DNA of 64,000 nt from Drosophila persimilis (GCF_003286085.1 NW_020825312.1:3038001-3102000); one strand, 5' to 3'. Positions 29,792 to 44,800 are shown, counted from the first letter of the stretch. Numbers and translations: made by a program. Notes: generated by a model from the sequence alone, not told the origin.

Positions 29792-31815
29792 CTATAATTG
29801 AAAAGACAAAGCACCTCAAATGATATACAATGTTTCTATTTATTGCCGTTTGCTAAGAAACCTGAGATCTCTCTCTCCCTCTCTCTCTCCCTGAAGGCTG
29901 GCGTTTGGCTTTTTTTTTCGCTTTTGAGGCGACTTTTTGGTTTTTATGCAAATCGCAGTGGACGGAACAAGTTTGAGTTCGCTTTCTGTTGTTATTTGCG
30001 GCTACTTTGTTTAACGATTTTTCACGTTTTTTGTTTGCCCCAAAATGCCCAACTGACATTTCTATGACTGTGCCCCGGCTGAGTGCAACAGGTGTGCAAA
30101 AAAGAAACACTGTATTTCAAAGAGATCTATGTAAATACCAAGACTCGCCGGCGCACAGTGCGTATACTCGAAATGAGTGAGGCTGGCGGCGTGTGAAGCG
30201 GCACGGAATGGCCAAAGAATCGTCCGGCCCGGGTGCTGGGCACTGCACTGGCCATTAAACAGATTACATGTTTGGTCGCTGATTCACGGCCACAAAAGCC
30301 GTTTAAGCCCCGGCGATACCAACAAACTCCGGCGATAACAACTGCAACGCGCGAATGGCTCCATCCTAGACGGGAAAAAATCACCAGTCTGTCGGCCAGA
30401 CAAACACACAGCAGACCAAATGAATGCACAGACATGCGTTGCATAAGGGGAGTGGGGCGGGAATGGAGCGCCCCCCCTTCGTTGGGGCACCATGGGGCAG
30501 TTCAAGTGCACATGGGCAACATGAGCGACGATGCTGCTTGAATAAACAATTGGCGGGCTTTGGGCTTTGGGGCAGGGCGGCCGGCATGCAAACAACGAGC
30601 AACTCTTGTGGCAATCAGTGTGGCAGGGAACAGGGGGCTGGTGGGGTGGTGGGCTGGCGAGGCGGTGGGGCTGCGCACGGAGGCTGAGACCGCAGGAGAC
30701 AATACGTTGCAACAGGAATTGCAAGTTCGATAATGCATGGCTCTTTAAAATAAAGTTTGCTGGCAATTGCAATGCTTCTGATAAGGCACACAAAATTACG
30801 CATACGCCGCATATACCGCTGCTGCGCTGCTGTCCCGCTGCTTGCGTCGCAGTCGCAGTCGTCGTCAGCGTTCCCGAGTCTCGCTCTTTGGCTCTCTCTC
30901 GTTCTCTGCCGCTCTCTCGCTGTCCAGACAACAACTTGTATGAATGTGTTTTCTATTTTTCCGGCGTTTTTACCGCATGCTACCACTCCTACTGCCCACT
31001 CCCACTCCCCCTGGGGCAGCTACACAGCCTTTGGCAGCTCGAATCAACTGCTTTTCAAATTATTTATAGAATTCGGAATGAGGCGCCGTGCGTTAAGTTA
31101 GTTGTGGTTCTCCCAGAGGCACCGACTCGAAAATTATGCTTAGTTTTATTGCGTATGAATAATTAAGGGCGACAGCCCTGCCCCACACGCCACATGTGGG
31201 ACCAGGGGCACATGTTGTTGTCTATCGACGACGCCAGCCTGCTCCCAATGGCTCCTTGTCACTCCTTATTGCTTCTGTGCTACTTTGCAAGGCTTCCAAA
31301 GCCGGCTGCGGACCAATTTGCGGTGTCTCCACCTCTGTCCGGCCCATGCGTCAAGTGCAGCGAAAGTGTTGCCTGTGTGAAACGTCTCCAGCCGGTCCTA
31401 TTTTTAGCCAAGGGTCCACCAGGTGCACTGGTGCACTGGTGCACGGGGGACGCTCTTCGCGTCCCCCTCTAAGATGGAGTGCTAAGCGGAGCTGCTATGC
31501 CCCTGGACTCTGCCGAAAAGCACTGCAGATAATGAATGCAAAGTGACTTAAAAATAAATATTCATTCAAATATAGGAAAGCTTGCTATCGAGACTAAAAG
31601 CTGTCCACCATAATCCAAGAATTGTATTCCATTTCGTGTATTAATTGGAATCAGAATAATCCTATTTGTGTGTTCCCAATTTAAATCAAATTTGTATCAA
31701 ATATCATCCTGAGCCCTAAACAAATCAAAGGCACAGAACACATTGTTGAGTTCTTGCTTTTAAACATTAAACTACTAGTGCTTTTAGGGAAAAGTGCAGT
31801 GGGAATGCTGCCTAC
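29792..31815. other. intergenic region, CT-rich tracts
   Basis: CT microsatellites at 29870-29893 and 30888-30918, GGTGCACT repeats at 31420-31444. Several long overlapping frames lack any family signal. Nothing is called. Confidence 0.4.
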
Positions 31816-31888
31816 CAAAGTGATATCGAAGTTCGCCTCCAATTCGGACAAACAACACTTATAATAGCATTTAAAGTTTTGTGGCTCT
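31816..31888 (-). CDS. orphan exon-like segment with CxxxCC
   Basis: The minus-strand frame EPQNFKCYYKCCLSELEANF then DITL lies between an acceptor (ACCGCAG) and a donor-like GTAGGC. The FKCxxKC spacing recalls the second/third cysteines of insect odorant-binding proteins, but the other cysteines were not found nearby. Weak call. Confidence 0.2.
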
Positions 31889-32106
31889 CTGCGGTGATGC
31901 CCAAGCAACAGCAGCATCAACGGCACTTCCATTCAAGCAGCTACCAAAACAGTAGCAGTGACGCGTCGCAGGCGCCAGCCGACTCCACCGACGCCGCCTA
32001 CGATGGGGTTCGCTGCTTGGCTTTGGCTGTCGTCGTACTCGTCGTCGTCGCCGTCGTCGTCGTCGTAGTCGCTTGCGTCGCTGCCGCTGGGAGCAGCGTG
32101 GGGCTT

Positions 32107-32867
32107 TTGCGCCACTGTCAGTCTCAGTCTCAGTCTCAGTCTGTCTGTTGAACGGAACGCAAGCACCGCAGGGTGAAACATACGCGGAATCAGTGCCAGC
32201 GGCTTCGAGGCGTGCTCCACCAGCGACAACGCGCGAATTCGAGTCTTGTGTGAGTGCGGGCTGCGGGCTGCGCCGGGCCGGCTGGGTGCGAGGGAGGATT
32301 TGTCCGATTGGTGTTCAGCGGTGTTCAGCGGTTGCTGTGGCGGATGAGATCCTCAGATTGCTCCATTTTGTGCCCCTTTGTGCCGAGTCCAGCCTTTGTG
32401 CCCGCTGCCGGACAATGACAATGGGCCTGAAATGGACTTTCTGGACAGAGCAATGTCAATGCCACGGCTGTCACAGTGCACCCCTTCCTCAGTCTTGAAT
32501 CGCATTGATCATCCTCCTCCAAGCATTTCATTTTTTGTTTGAATCATCGCTCTATTGCCCATTTTTTTGTAGTGCAGTGAATGCTGACAGCGGAATACGG
32601 AATACGGAATACGGAATACGCCACACGAAAACGGAATACCCGCTCCAAATACAATAGAGCTGGGAATAAAGAAAAGTGTCGGAGCATTGTCAAGTGTCCT
32701 CCGAGAGCGGAAGCGGCCGCCCGAAACTATGCAGCAGTAGACACGCCGGAAATCGCCTGGGAGTACGTGAAAACATCCATTGTCATTGCCAAAGAGCAAA
32801 AAAGAGGCTGAGACAGGCAGAGCCCGTGCCCGAGCCCGAGCCCGACTCGCCTAAACTCGACTCACAG
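32107..32867 (+). other. candidate non-coding first exon(s) of a plus-strand gene (Mp?)
   Basis: G/C-rich leader-like sequence ending in ACTCACAG followed by the strong donor GTAAGTCT at 32868. It includes a (TCAGTC)n tract (32115-32143) and (GGAATAC)4 (32591-32620). There is no long frame. The next good plus-strand acceptor joined to a coding exon is the Mp signal-peptide exon at 45517, so a 5' UTR exon of Mp is plausible but unproven. Confidence 0.35.
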
Positions 32868-35800
32868 GTAAGTCTCCCCACTGACCGCCAACTATTTTAA
32901 GCGATTACCTTTAAGGGGAATTCTTTGGTCACGTAAATGCAGCCACATTGCTCTGAAAGCCCACTTGAAGTCGATTATTCCCGAAATTGTTTTTGCGAAG
33001 GAAATGGGTAAGGGGGATGGGGGATGGGGGATGGGGGATGTCCATTTTGTATTCGGTAATCGCTGCCCACCCCATCAGACCACAATGCGATAATTGACTC
33101 GGGCGTCGCTTTTATTTGCTTATTAAATAACATTTAGTTGTCCGCGCAGTTTTCCATATCACTTTCATTCATTCATGGCGAAGGCAAACCAAACACGACT
33201 ATACTCGTATTGTACTACCCGGCAAACAAAGCAGAAACAGCGGCAATGAACTGAAAATTAACTATGCATATTTGTGCAGCTCATTAATAAATGCGATACT
33301 ACGACTCCGACTCCGACTCCGAGTCCGAGTATATCTTAGAGCCAAACACCGAAAGATGCGAAGAAGTCGTTGACGCTGCTGCTGACGGCATCATCGGATT
33401 CGACTTGCGAATGCCCTTGATGGATATGACAGCCAGATGTTGACTCAGAATGGTGTCAGAATGTAGTACTTGTAATGTTTTGATACACCCTCAAATATAC
33501 ATACTCGTACATATTGTATCTATTAATTCTCGCCTGATATCGGTGGTAAAAGATAGGTGTTTCTCCTTGCCAATTCTCGTGGTGCCTTAGGACTTCCTGT
33601 CAAGCAGCGGTTGTAGTGTTCGTCGTACCACGTTTCTAGCAGAGCAGCCCCCACCTAGACTCTGTCGAGTTGCTGCCAAGATTTTACTGGCATTAGGAGC
33701 TCCGGCGACAGCTGCTGACTTTAATGATCTCTCCACGGCATCATTTCGATTGACCGATCTGCAGCGCACTGCAGCGGAAATTGAAGCTGTCTGCGGGGCT
33801 GGGCAACCCGACAACTTCCCGCCTGCGAATTTATAGATTTATGCGTATTTTTTAGGCGGGCTAATGGCGGCATACTTATTATAATCATGTCGAAATGCAT
33901 AATCTTTGGATATAAGACCTGAGCTTGGAGCTGTCGCAATCCCTTGGCATCCCGCGGCATCTCTGTCGGGCTACTTTTCCAGCGAATAGATTTCATGTCT
34001 GTGACATGAAACCAAATGGCATTTAATTAGATTTAGATTGACACAACTTGAGTTGGGATTACAACTGATTCGCTTCAGGTGGAGACAGAACGATTGATCT
34101 GCTAGATATTGTAATTTGCAATCAAATATTATTGCTTGTAGTGCAATTTACATATATGAATGTTCATTTAATTACAGTGCACGCCCGTTGAGCAAACTAA
34201 CCAAAATTGAAAGTGTTCATTTAAATGAATTTAACAATGGAATAACAACAATATTTACGATCGCAATATATTTGACAGCTATTTATAATTACTTTGAATG
34301 CAGTCTTAAAACTTTTCTTTAGATAAAAATGATTAATGATTGTAATGAAAATGGCACATACATATGTACATATAAGATGGAATACATACTCCAGTGGTAT
34401 AGTATCGAGTATAGTCCCTGCTGTAAATGCTTTTCAACCGAGTGTCTAGCGTTTATCACTCCCTGAATTAGAGGAAAGGGAAAATAAGAAGAGAATCAAA
34501 TGAAGGTCTTACTAAGAATAATCATCATCATCATTTAAGGGCTCTTCCACAATAGGAAATACCTTCGTTGCTTTTGTGACCCCCCCCGTGGAATTTTTTT
34601 TGGAATCTGTAATCTGTTTTCTCCTTCTTGCTCCTGCACACGGATTGTAGTCGACTCCACTTTGATTTCCATGGGGGAAATCTTAATTTAACTCAATTAA
34701 ATTGTTATCCATCAGCCACTCCCCCATCCAGCCATTAAATTGGCAGGCCAAAAAGTTGTGACAACAACATTTTCAATGCACAGTTGTTAACCATGAGGCT
34801 GACATGGCTGTTGACAGTGTCGAAAGTTCTCCTTTGTTGCCACTGTTGCTGGGGCTCTAATTTGTGGCAGCAACACCAACTGGCAGAAAAACAAATGTAC
34901 TTTGATGTAATACACATAAACATTTGCACGACGCGAACAACGGCAAAGGGAATGACACAAAAATTAGTTGCAGCACGCCGCTGGAGAGTGGTGGCACGAG
35001 CTATGGTGTTGCCATAGGCCCAGAACATGCATAGGAACCCCATAGAAACACCCCAACATCGGGCAAAATGTGTGCCAATTCAAGAGTCTGCCCGGGTACG
35101 TGCCATTGCTATACCATCGAAACGGGGCAGAGCCGTTACATGGGCGACAGATCCCCCAGAAAACAACATATTAATCATCTATATGGCACCATGCAGCAGA
35201 AGCGTCATCAGAAGCGTAGAGGCAGAGGCAGAGGCAGAGGCAGTGCGCCGTGCGCTGTAACAGTTTCCAGCCAAATGAGTCATTAGAAATAACCATAGTT
35301 GTTCGCTAAAAAAGCTATAAAAGAAAATACAAAGAAACTCAAATCTGTTACAAAATTGCATGCGAATTGCTAGGTTCCAGGAGACAGAGCCCCTCCCCAA
35401 CGACGCCACGCGGTAATCACGAGTGGAGACTGACTCAGAACGAAGGGAGACAAGTAGGGAGAACTCCCCGCGTATTAATAGGGTCACTGATGAAGCTGAC
35501 TAGCTGAAAGCAAAATATTTAAATTAGAAACAGGCCCTGTAATTGCAACTTGTTGCTGGATCGGCGACCGAGCACTCACGTCTTACAAATGCAGATAAGT
35601 GAAACCAGGCGTTTGCCGGAAATATTGAGAGGCAGCCTGTCGGGGGGCAGACGGAGGCAGACGGGACAGGGCAGCTTCCAAGGCTTCCCCACAGCTCTCT
35701 GCATCTTAATGGAAATGATATTCGAAAGAGTAAGCTCCTAAATCAAGTGCGACGGCAGCAGTAGCAGGGGAAAAGTGGCAAGATAACAAAATACAAGCCA

Positions 35801-38800
35801 TTCCATTCCAGAGGAGAGGAACGGGTTTGACGAATCAACGGGCCAAGCGCAACGCAGCTCAGAGTGCCAAAAAGCCCAAAGATTGAGCCATAGATGGGTT
35901 CATGGATAGAAAGATGCACCATTGCGGCCCACAGATACGTGTTTCAGCGGAGTGAAAATGCCTATTTGTTTACATAAATATTCCATAATGTTGCGCATAA
36001 TTGTTGGGCAAGATAATCGTAAGCGTGAATTATTTGCAGTGGGCGTGTCGTGCAGGTTTCGGATTAGCCCCAATCGTGGCCCTAATCAGCATACTGCTGC
36101 ACATTCCCACGATCCATTCCGGGGCTATTTAAAGGTTCCAGTTACAGACCAAAAAATCGCTGAATACAACTCAGATTCACAGAATTTTGCCTTGTTTTCG
36201 CTATTGTCATCGTGCACATATTTATATTTATACACACACACATACATATGTACGAGTATATTCGGCCTTGGATTGCAGATTCATTCGACATTCATTGTCG
36301 TTAAATTGCACGCACTTTGTGATCGGGGATCGGAAGGACAATGGTCATTGTCTTTTCATATTTATGGGTTTAATACTTTAGTATTCACAATGTAAAACAA
36401 AGAGATACATATGCTCTCCGATCTTGTTTATCATCCATAAGATGCCGCCTTCAATTATGATTCCACGTCATTTCCCACGTATTGTATCACATTTTCATCA
36501 CCTACCAGAACGTTTAATACTCTTAATAACAGAGCTGTCTGGCCGGGCGTGAGTGCGCCTTTTAATTGCCCTTGTGTGGCACTCACCGATAGCTATCTAT
36601 CGGATGCCTAATAATACCATTTAATGTATGCAAAACGCTGTGCGCCGTCACCCGAGCTGGCGCCTCGGAATCGCTCTTGGACAGGCCTCTGTCTCTGAGA
36701 TTGGAATTGTTAACAATAATTGGCGGCAGTGGCAGCGTCAGTGGTAGCCGCCTTTGAGCGCGTGCGCAGCCCGACTTCCATTTAGTCTCAATCTGAATTG
36801 GAACGCCGCTAACTGTGGGCTGATTGGGGTCTTACTGGTTTATTTTTGGCTCTTATCTGTGAGCCCCATCGAAAGACAATTAGCCAAATAAGTCGACGCG
36901 GGGACGCAGCCCGTGCCAAGTCCTAATTAATTGGCATGCATTGTGTGCCACTGCCGCTGCTGGTCTCGACTTGAAGTGATGCCAACTTGGCAGCGATTAT
37001 CCGCCTCGATAGGCGCGACTGGAGGGGAATTATGCAAGTCCAAAGCTCTCAGGCGGGTGGCTCTGGGGCCAGTTTCTTTCTGAGTTTCTGAGTTTCTGAG
37101 TTACTGAGTTTCTCAGTTTTTGTGTAAAGTGTCATAAATCTGGAATGCGTTCTCATGTTTCGCACCGGGCTTAGCGGATCGGCGTGAGGCTGGTTTTCGA
37201 TTGTGGTTGTCCTCCAGCTGGTGATCTTTTTTTCCACAGCTCATTCGCAAATTAATGCAAACGTTGAGTCGAAATTCATGCATACTCATTAACCAGTAAT
37301 CAATTTGACGTAATGGGAATCGCTTTACATATAACGACTAAATTTACTGGCTCACCGTACTCGTATTGTTAAGGCTCCATGCTCCATCCATTCGGAGTGG
37401 AAGCGCAATTACTGAAATTTATTCTCGATCTGCATCTGCATCGGCATCGGCCACTAGAAACTAGTTCTCCGACTAATGATGCTTGATGTCGAACACGGGC
37501 ACTAATTTGAATTTCAAAATCATACGTATTTGAATGGAAAAATATACACAAACATAAACTATATGAAATGTATTGCTAATGGGTATGCCACACGTGAGAG
37601 GAGAGATTGGATTGGATTCGATTTGATTATTCACTCAGAAACATTATGAAAATGGACTTGGAGTTTCCCCAATAATAATGTTGCCCCAGACAGAAAGACG
37701 ACATACGACTCCTCTCTGTATAAAGAATAGTCTTTGGGCGGGTACCAAAACGGGTCTCTGAATGATCCAGAAATGGTCTGAATACGAAAACTCGAAAAAC
37801 TTCCTTGTTTAGCCAGGATGGGATGTGTCTATCTTAGTTCTTAGAATAATATGGGGCACTGGAGCCCCTTACGCTGGCGACTAAAGATATTTGCTCGCTT
37901 CTATATGTGATTCTCAAAGAAAAGATAGGAAAGCCTAACCAAGATAGTCGGCAAATGAAACAACATAAATGGTTATGGCGATAAAATAACGTTCTTGGGC
38001 ATTTCTGACATACTTACAAGCTGCAGTTGAAAATGTTCATTGAGCTGTTTCAATTAGATCCATTGGACCGGACCCGTTCATGTGTTCTGTGTGTTCTGTG
38101 TGTTCTGCGTTTCCCATTTCATGTTAAATTGCTTGTAAGTGATTTACGCTATCTGCTGCTCCCCGAGGTGCCAATGCATGTAAATAAAGCGGCAGCGATG
38201 CCTCCACAGATTACTGTGCCACTGAATCCAGTGGTAATGGGCGTTGATTGATTTTATGCTCTTGTCATCTAGGATCGCCCCCTTTTCGATGATCTTTCGA
38301 CAAGCGAGTTGGAGATTTCAATTAAATCGGGCGCCTAATATTATTATTATTATTATTGCTGTGTTCTGCTTTGATTTTGCTGTTGCCACGGCTGGAGTAT
38401 ATATTTTCTTTTGAGTTAAAGTATATTTAGAAATTTTGGCCGCGAATAGCACAGCTGTAAAAAGATTCTGTTCGTCGCGTGCTCATCATAAATTCACATT
38501 TAATGGGATAGCTTATAAAATGCCACTACTTCGGCTCGGAAAGTAGTGGACGACGAAGACATCTCTTTGATAGTGCGGTCCAGCTGTCCGCTGACGACCC
38601 AATAAATTCTCTTCTGACTGTGGAAATAGTTCGTGGAGGAGACGATCACATGGCATCGGTTTCTATTGTATGAAATGCGGCTATACTATACTCGAACCAT
38701 ATTGTTATATTTCTATAAGTAATGCTGCCATAACCAGCGACAATGAACTAAATATTCGCTGCCTGACGAGACGTGAACGCACGTATATATTAATATATTT

Positions 38801-41800
38801 ATTTATTACTGCACTTCATTATCTCTGGCATGGACACGTCACGGCAACGGAGCTGGGGCGGGGGAGCACTTAGCCTGCCATTGGAGACCAAGATTGGGGC
38901 TGAGGCTGGGGCATCCATGAAATTCATTTCAATTAGGCGGAGGCGAGAGCCTTTGACTAATAGCCACGTATGCGTAATGCTCCATGGTCCTGCCGCTGCT
39001 CCTCGGGAGTCGTGTGTGTGTGACTTATCGACATCTAGCGAGGCATGGCTTCCGCTTCCTGCTGCTGTTACAGCTATTGCCTCTGCTTCAAGTGCCACTC
39101 GACAACTTGCTACTTAACCTTTCAAGCAGGATTGCCCCACCTCCGCACACACATTGATTATTAACACCAGTTGCCCCTTGCGCTCCCAGACACTCCATTT
39201 ATGCCCCTCGAGGACGTGTCCAAGCAAAGAGATTCGCCCCCGAAGACATCAGCGGCAGGAACATGGCCAAATGAGTATTGGATTTCGCTTGGCCCCGGAG
39301 CTAATAGATTTTTTGTGTTTATCTGGTGACAGGGACACGGTCTTTGATTGCCAATCGACTCCAATCAAATGAGTTTCTCGCCCTTTCGCTGGGTCCTCTG
39401 GCCCTCTTCCCCCGCACGGATTTGGATTACGAGCAGGCAGCGGCTGTTGCTGCCACCACTCTGATAACGGTCCATAAATTGTCCTACAACGTCAGGGCCT
39501 GCGGCCCGCAATATCAGTCGGCGCATTACACACACGCCACCGACTCCGACTCCGACGCCGAAACCCAAAACTAGCCTCCCCTTAAATATGATGAATGATG
39601 GGTGTGTGCGGGCTGTACATACATATATCTTCCCATGCGATACATAATTTCTGTTTTATTTGCATATTTCCTTCCACCCCATCTACTGCAAACACCAGAA
39701 ATACCATTCTCGTTTTTTCCCGCTAACAATCTCATTTTATTTGAATAAACAACATGTATCTGCCCCAACACGAGCAGCATGGACTGGACTGGGCTTCTTA
39801 TGGGTCTTCCGGCCACCGCCAATGCATTTGCCCCTACATCTGCTGTCGCAAGGTCACTCAAGATCCATAACAATTATCAGTGGACAGAGGGCCAGCTGTC
39901 GCCCATTCGAATGTTGCAATCGAGTCTGTTTTTAAAGTGGAGTACATCTTTTGAGAGTGCCGCAGGGAGCCATCTCCAGCGGCAGAAACTTGAAGAAAAT
40001 GGGCGAAATTCAGACTAGATAGTGTATATGGGTGCCGACTTTCCTGCATGGTAAACTCTAAGACATTTCCACGAAAAAAATAAATAGTTTCGCTGCTTTC
40101 ATCATCACACATTGCGCGAACTGGTCGCCAGAATTTTATGAACTTTTGCTCCATTTCGAGTAGCAATTTTGTAGCGCGTGGCTGGCCGACTGCCAGCAGA
40201 GCAGAGCAGGGCCAGAGTCGGTGCCGGAGCCGGAGCGAGTCCCGGAGTCGTCGGACCTGGACCTGGACCTGGAAAGATGCATGGACCCATGCGGTTCCAG
40301 ACTGCGTGTAATGCTGAATCTGTATCTGTGGCTGTGGCTGTGGCTGTCGATGTGGCCACCCAGGTAACCTTGAATCTCCTGGAACGTGCAAGAGTTCAAC
40401 TACCTACACATTTGGGATGGCGTTTGCAGCGATCGTTGATCATTTGGCTGCCACTTTCAACTGGCCAAAATGCCCGAAAAAATACAATCCAAAAATCCAC
40501 AATCCCAGCCAGAGGAAAGATAAGAGATGCGAAAGCTATAAATAAATGCAAGGCATTATAATGACAGCAATAAAGAACACGATGATGACGCGGCACACCC
40601 CATTCATCAGTTTCGATGCGGCACGCACAGCCACAGCTGGAGCCCGGGGGTGCTGCTCTGGTCTGGTCTGGAGTGGAGTGGAGCGGAGTGGAGTGGAGTG
40701 GAGTCCACGCATCTCGTTCGTGCTGCCTGTTGCACATTTCAATGAACTTTTCTCCGCTGTCTGCCCTTTCGCTTAAGGATTATTTAAATCTCTCACTGGC
40801 AGCTGGCCGACTGATGAAAAGGGAGCAAGTGGGGCAAGTGGGGCAAGTGGCAGATTGCTAATTGCAATGCCTGCCACATAGCCACGTACTTTATGGACAT
40901 TTTGGACGGCATGCTTGCGTATACGCAGTTCCATATTCTATTAAATGGCGCTTTATTTGCCTAGCGCTATTGTCAGGAAATTTAATCCCATTGAAAATAA
41001 ACACAGACATCATTAGCATTTAAGCCCATTCTCGATCCCAAAAATATTTACGGCAACACTACCACACATTTACCACTACCAGTCTATGCATTTTCCATTG
41101 TTCAGGCAACAAGTATGAATGGTTTCTCAGAATAATAATCCTTTGAATGACATCGCTAAATTACTTTCCATTGTTCCAACGAATTCGTTTCGCAAAATAA
41201 ATATTTGTTGGCGAATTTCGGTGCAGATATGTTACAACGACCCCCAGATATATGACTATATTCAAATTCATGCGAATTCTGAACAAATGTGTTCGATATT
41301 GTTTCAATCATTCGCACTGTACATATATGTATGCATCGACTCGTATTAAACATATTTTTGCTTTCTTTGAAGATGCGTCTGAAATAAATGGCCTGATCAT
41401 CAGGTTTCTTTGCGTATTTAGGATTCTGCCCTACATCTCAAGCCTTCCTTCCACTGCAGCCTTCGCCGTCAGCTGGCTATCAAATTACACTTTTGACTCT
41501 TATCGCTTGCCCCATCCACAAGCAGCCAGACTGCCACTCATTTAGTATGAGGCCGCATGCAACATGTGGTCTTGGCTCTGCTCCTCTGTGGCTGCGCTGT
41601 GGACCGCACAGAGGCAACGACTTGTTTTCGTTGCACTCTCGGCCTGGGTGCGGGTGTGCTACCGATTTATTTATGCAAAGCCGTTTGTAAAGTATTTCCC
41701 ACCTTTAAGGAGGGCTGTTCCAATGTTAAACATATTGATGCACGTAAATGGATGTATTGTGTATCCGTGTGCGTGTGTGTGTGTGTGTGTGTGCTTGTGT

Positions 41801-44800
41801 TAGCCTTAAAAACAAATAAAGTCAAATTTGGCATGCAAATCCTTTAAATCAAACAAAAGGAATTGCAAACGGGGCGGTTCGGTACGGTTCGGTTCGGTTC
41901 GGGGGCGTAGCGAATAAACCAAGGCCAATAAACGTCGACAAGCGACACGCTGGATGACAGCGAACTTTTTGGCCTCCCCCTCGCCCCGATCCCACCCCTC
42001 GCAGCCGTACAACAAGTACATCGCAAAACAAATTGGAAAACATAAAATCAACAGAGCTAATAGTTCACTTAGGGGGCAGAACCAGGCAACAAAGAGTACG
42101 CCACGAACCAGGCAGCGCCCCCACCGAAAGACCACAAGGAGGAAACCGAACATGGGATGCCCTGGGTTGGACCATTTACCGAATCTTCATCTTCCAAAAA
42201 GACCCTGGAGAGGTATTAAATGAGTTTAGAATACCCTCACGGTATCATCTCTAAAAATATATCCCAATTCTAAGACTAGTTCCGCTGAAAAACGTATGCT
42301 CCATGGACTATTTGTGTTAAATGAACTTCCTTTAGAATATGACACATTTTCTTTCACTTTTTCCAATCCAAGAAGATGCCTGTCTTGCTATGCCGATGCC
42401 ATTGGATAGGGTATAACGGAGCATACCCACGCGTGTGCCCACCAAGATGGGTCTTTGGGTGCCTGCTTAGTATGACATACTGGCACACTTTCCTTACCTC
42501 CAGCCCTCCCTTTATCGCTCACGGCTCTTGGTACGTCTTGTGTGACCGGGAGAGCCCTTTCCTATGCCCTATGCCCATGCCCCCCAGTCATATTGAGCCG
42601 ATTTACTATTGAAAATACAATTTTATTAGAATTTTCCTCACTTTTTTTTGTTTGTCTTGAACGGTCTCGGGGTTTCCCTTCATTGAGTCTTCATTGAGCC
42701 ACCGACGTTTTTGAATGTGCAACGCTCTGACGACTTTTGAATTTGATGTGCGTAACTTTTTACGACACCAACCACCGACAACCACTCAGATCTGCTGCGC
42801 TGTACGATGCATACGATGGCCCTATCTGTACATGGAATGTGATTTAACAAAAAAGTGATAGTATTGGCCTGCTCCAGCAGCTGTTGCTGTTTTTGGTGCT
42901 GCTGCTGCTTCTGGTGCTGCTAGTTTGAATACAATTTTATTGCTTATTGGTTTTGGGAATTGCATATGGCCCGGCGGGGCAAATGGCCGCAAACTCAAAG
43001 CGGGAAATCATAATGACTCATAAATTTATAAGTGAAATATATGAAACTTTGATTTCAGCCAGTGGGCACCCCATGCCGACATGGACTGGGGGCCGATGAG
43101 GATTTTATTTATTATGTTTTGTCTTTCGACACTTTCGCGGGCATTAACATGAGGCACTCGAGTCGAGTCGAGTCGAGTCGCGACCGAACCGTGCCGGTCT
43201 CGGCCCCGGTCCGGGCCCGCCCATGTTTGCCGGTTAGGCCCAAATAATCGGCGCTACGTGCGGCCCATTCTAAGCAAACAGGCGGCGAATTCTGGGACTC
43301 CCCAGAATTCCTAGAGTCTAAGATGCGTGCATATGGATCGTCGAAAGGGGCAGAAGGGGTCGACGTCGGCGTCGGCTCTGACATTGGCCACGCGGGCGGT
43401 GCACGTGCTGGCGGCGTTCCGTCTGTGAACTGCATAAACGTTGCCTCATTATGTCAGGAAGCCCATTTTGAAATGCCTCAGATGGCCAGAGACGCGGACA
43501 CGGACGCGGACGCGGGCAGCATCTCTGCCAGGAATGTGTCGAAAATCAAAGTCTTCTTTGGGGATTGTTCAATTTGTATTACTTTCGTTTTGGGCCTAAT
43601 GATATCATTAAGTGTTCCGGCCAGATTGTTGAATCAGATGTTTAGCATACGTAGTCGGTAAATTGAGCATGATGGAATTACGAGTTCATACGAGTATGTA
43701 TGTATGGATGTATGTATGTATGTACCTGAAAGTATTGCAAATGAAAAGATTCATTCACAGCACAGTCAGTCGTTGAGTTGGAAGATTCGAGTAATTCTAT
43801 TTGGTATTTTGATACGTGACGCAATTGCATATAGACATATGGCCCATGGGATGGATGGTTATGATTATGCATTTGTTTTGATATTGCTATTTATAAAGCA
43901 TCAATATAAGAATAACACATTTGCAGTTTTTTTCTCGCCATAAAAATCCCTATATACAAGAAACTAGAGAACTTTTTGCAATTATAATTTTAGCTGGTAG
44001 TAAAAATTGTTAAAAAAAATATGTCTTTTGCCATTTACTAGAAAAGCTATGGAATCGGGAAAGAGTAGTTTTTATTTGTGACTAGTTTATGCTACAGATA
44101 TAAAAAGTGGCCTCCACGAAGTACCAAGTATGCCAGATCGATGGACTGCACATATTGTAATATATCGATTTTATTACTAAAAGGAAGCATATACGAGTAG
44201 AGCAAAGTTATCATAAAGATAAGGGATGTACATAAGAGGAGATCCATCACTCAATCAAAGGGTTCAATGCCTTTTTTCCAGTGTAGTGATCTGTCATTTT
44301 ATTCACATCTTTATGGAGCTTCCTTGCCATGTGGTGGGAACCACGGTTTATGATGTGTCAGCAGGCATGGCTGGAAGATCATCAAAATGTGTTCTGTGAA
44401 CTGTCAGCTAGCTGTGTCTAATGAAGAGATGAAAATACTTTTACTGAATGATCACAATTGAAAGTAATTTGCATTCCAGACCATAAAAGACTGGCGGCGT
44501 GAAAGTGTTGAGCCTCGAAATGTTGTATCTTGTGGGTTCTTCTAGAGCCATGCTTGATAAATATTAATTGTCGGCCCCTGTCCAGTGACAATTTGAGGTC
44601 AGCGGCATAGTTTTAAATGTATGTACAAGATCGTATCTGTATCTGCATCTGTTTCTGTTTCGGTTTCGGTTTCGTTTTCTTTGGGGAGCTGGCGCCCATT
44701 AATTGTGTTAGATTATTCACACATGACAAGTGGAGAGGTCGAATTGGACAACAGCAGACTGGTAGTAGACAGCGAGGCAGAAGTTTGCTGAGAACTTGAA

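Noticed and set aside
30284..30934. 216-codon minus-strand frame
   Set aside because: Passes through CT/GA microsatellites and Ala/Ser/Cys-rich low-complexity translation; no conserved motif or splice partner.
38027..38251. 74-codon plus-strand frame with repeated CVLCVLCVL
   Set aside because: Created by three TGTTCTGTG repeats; no signal of selection or splicing.
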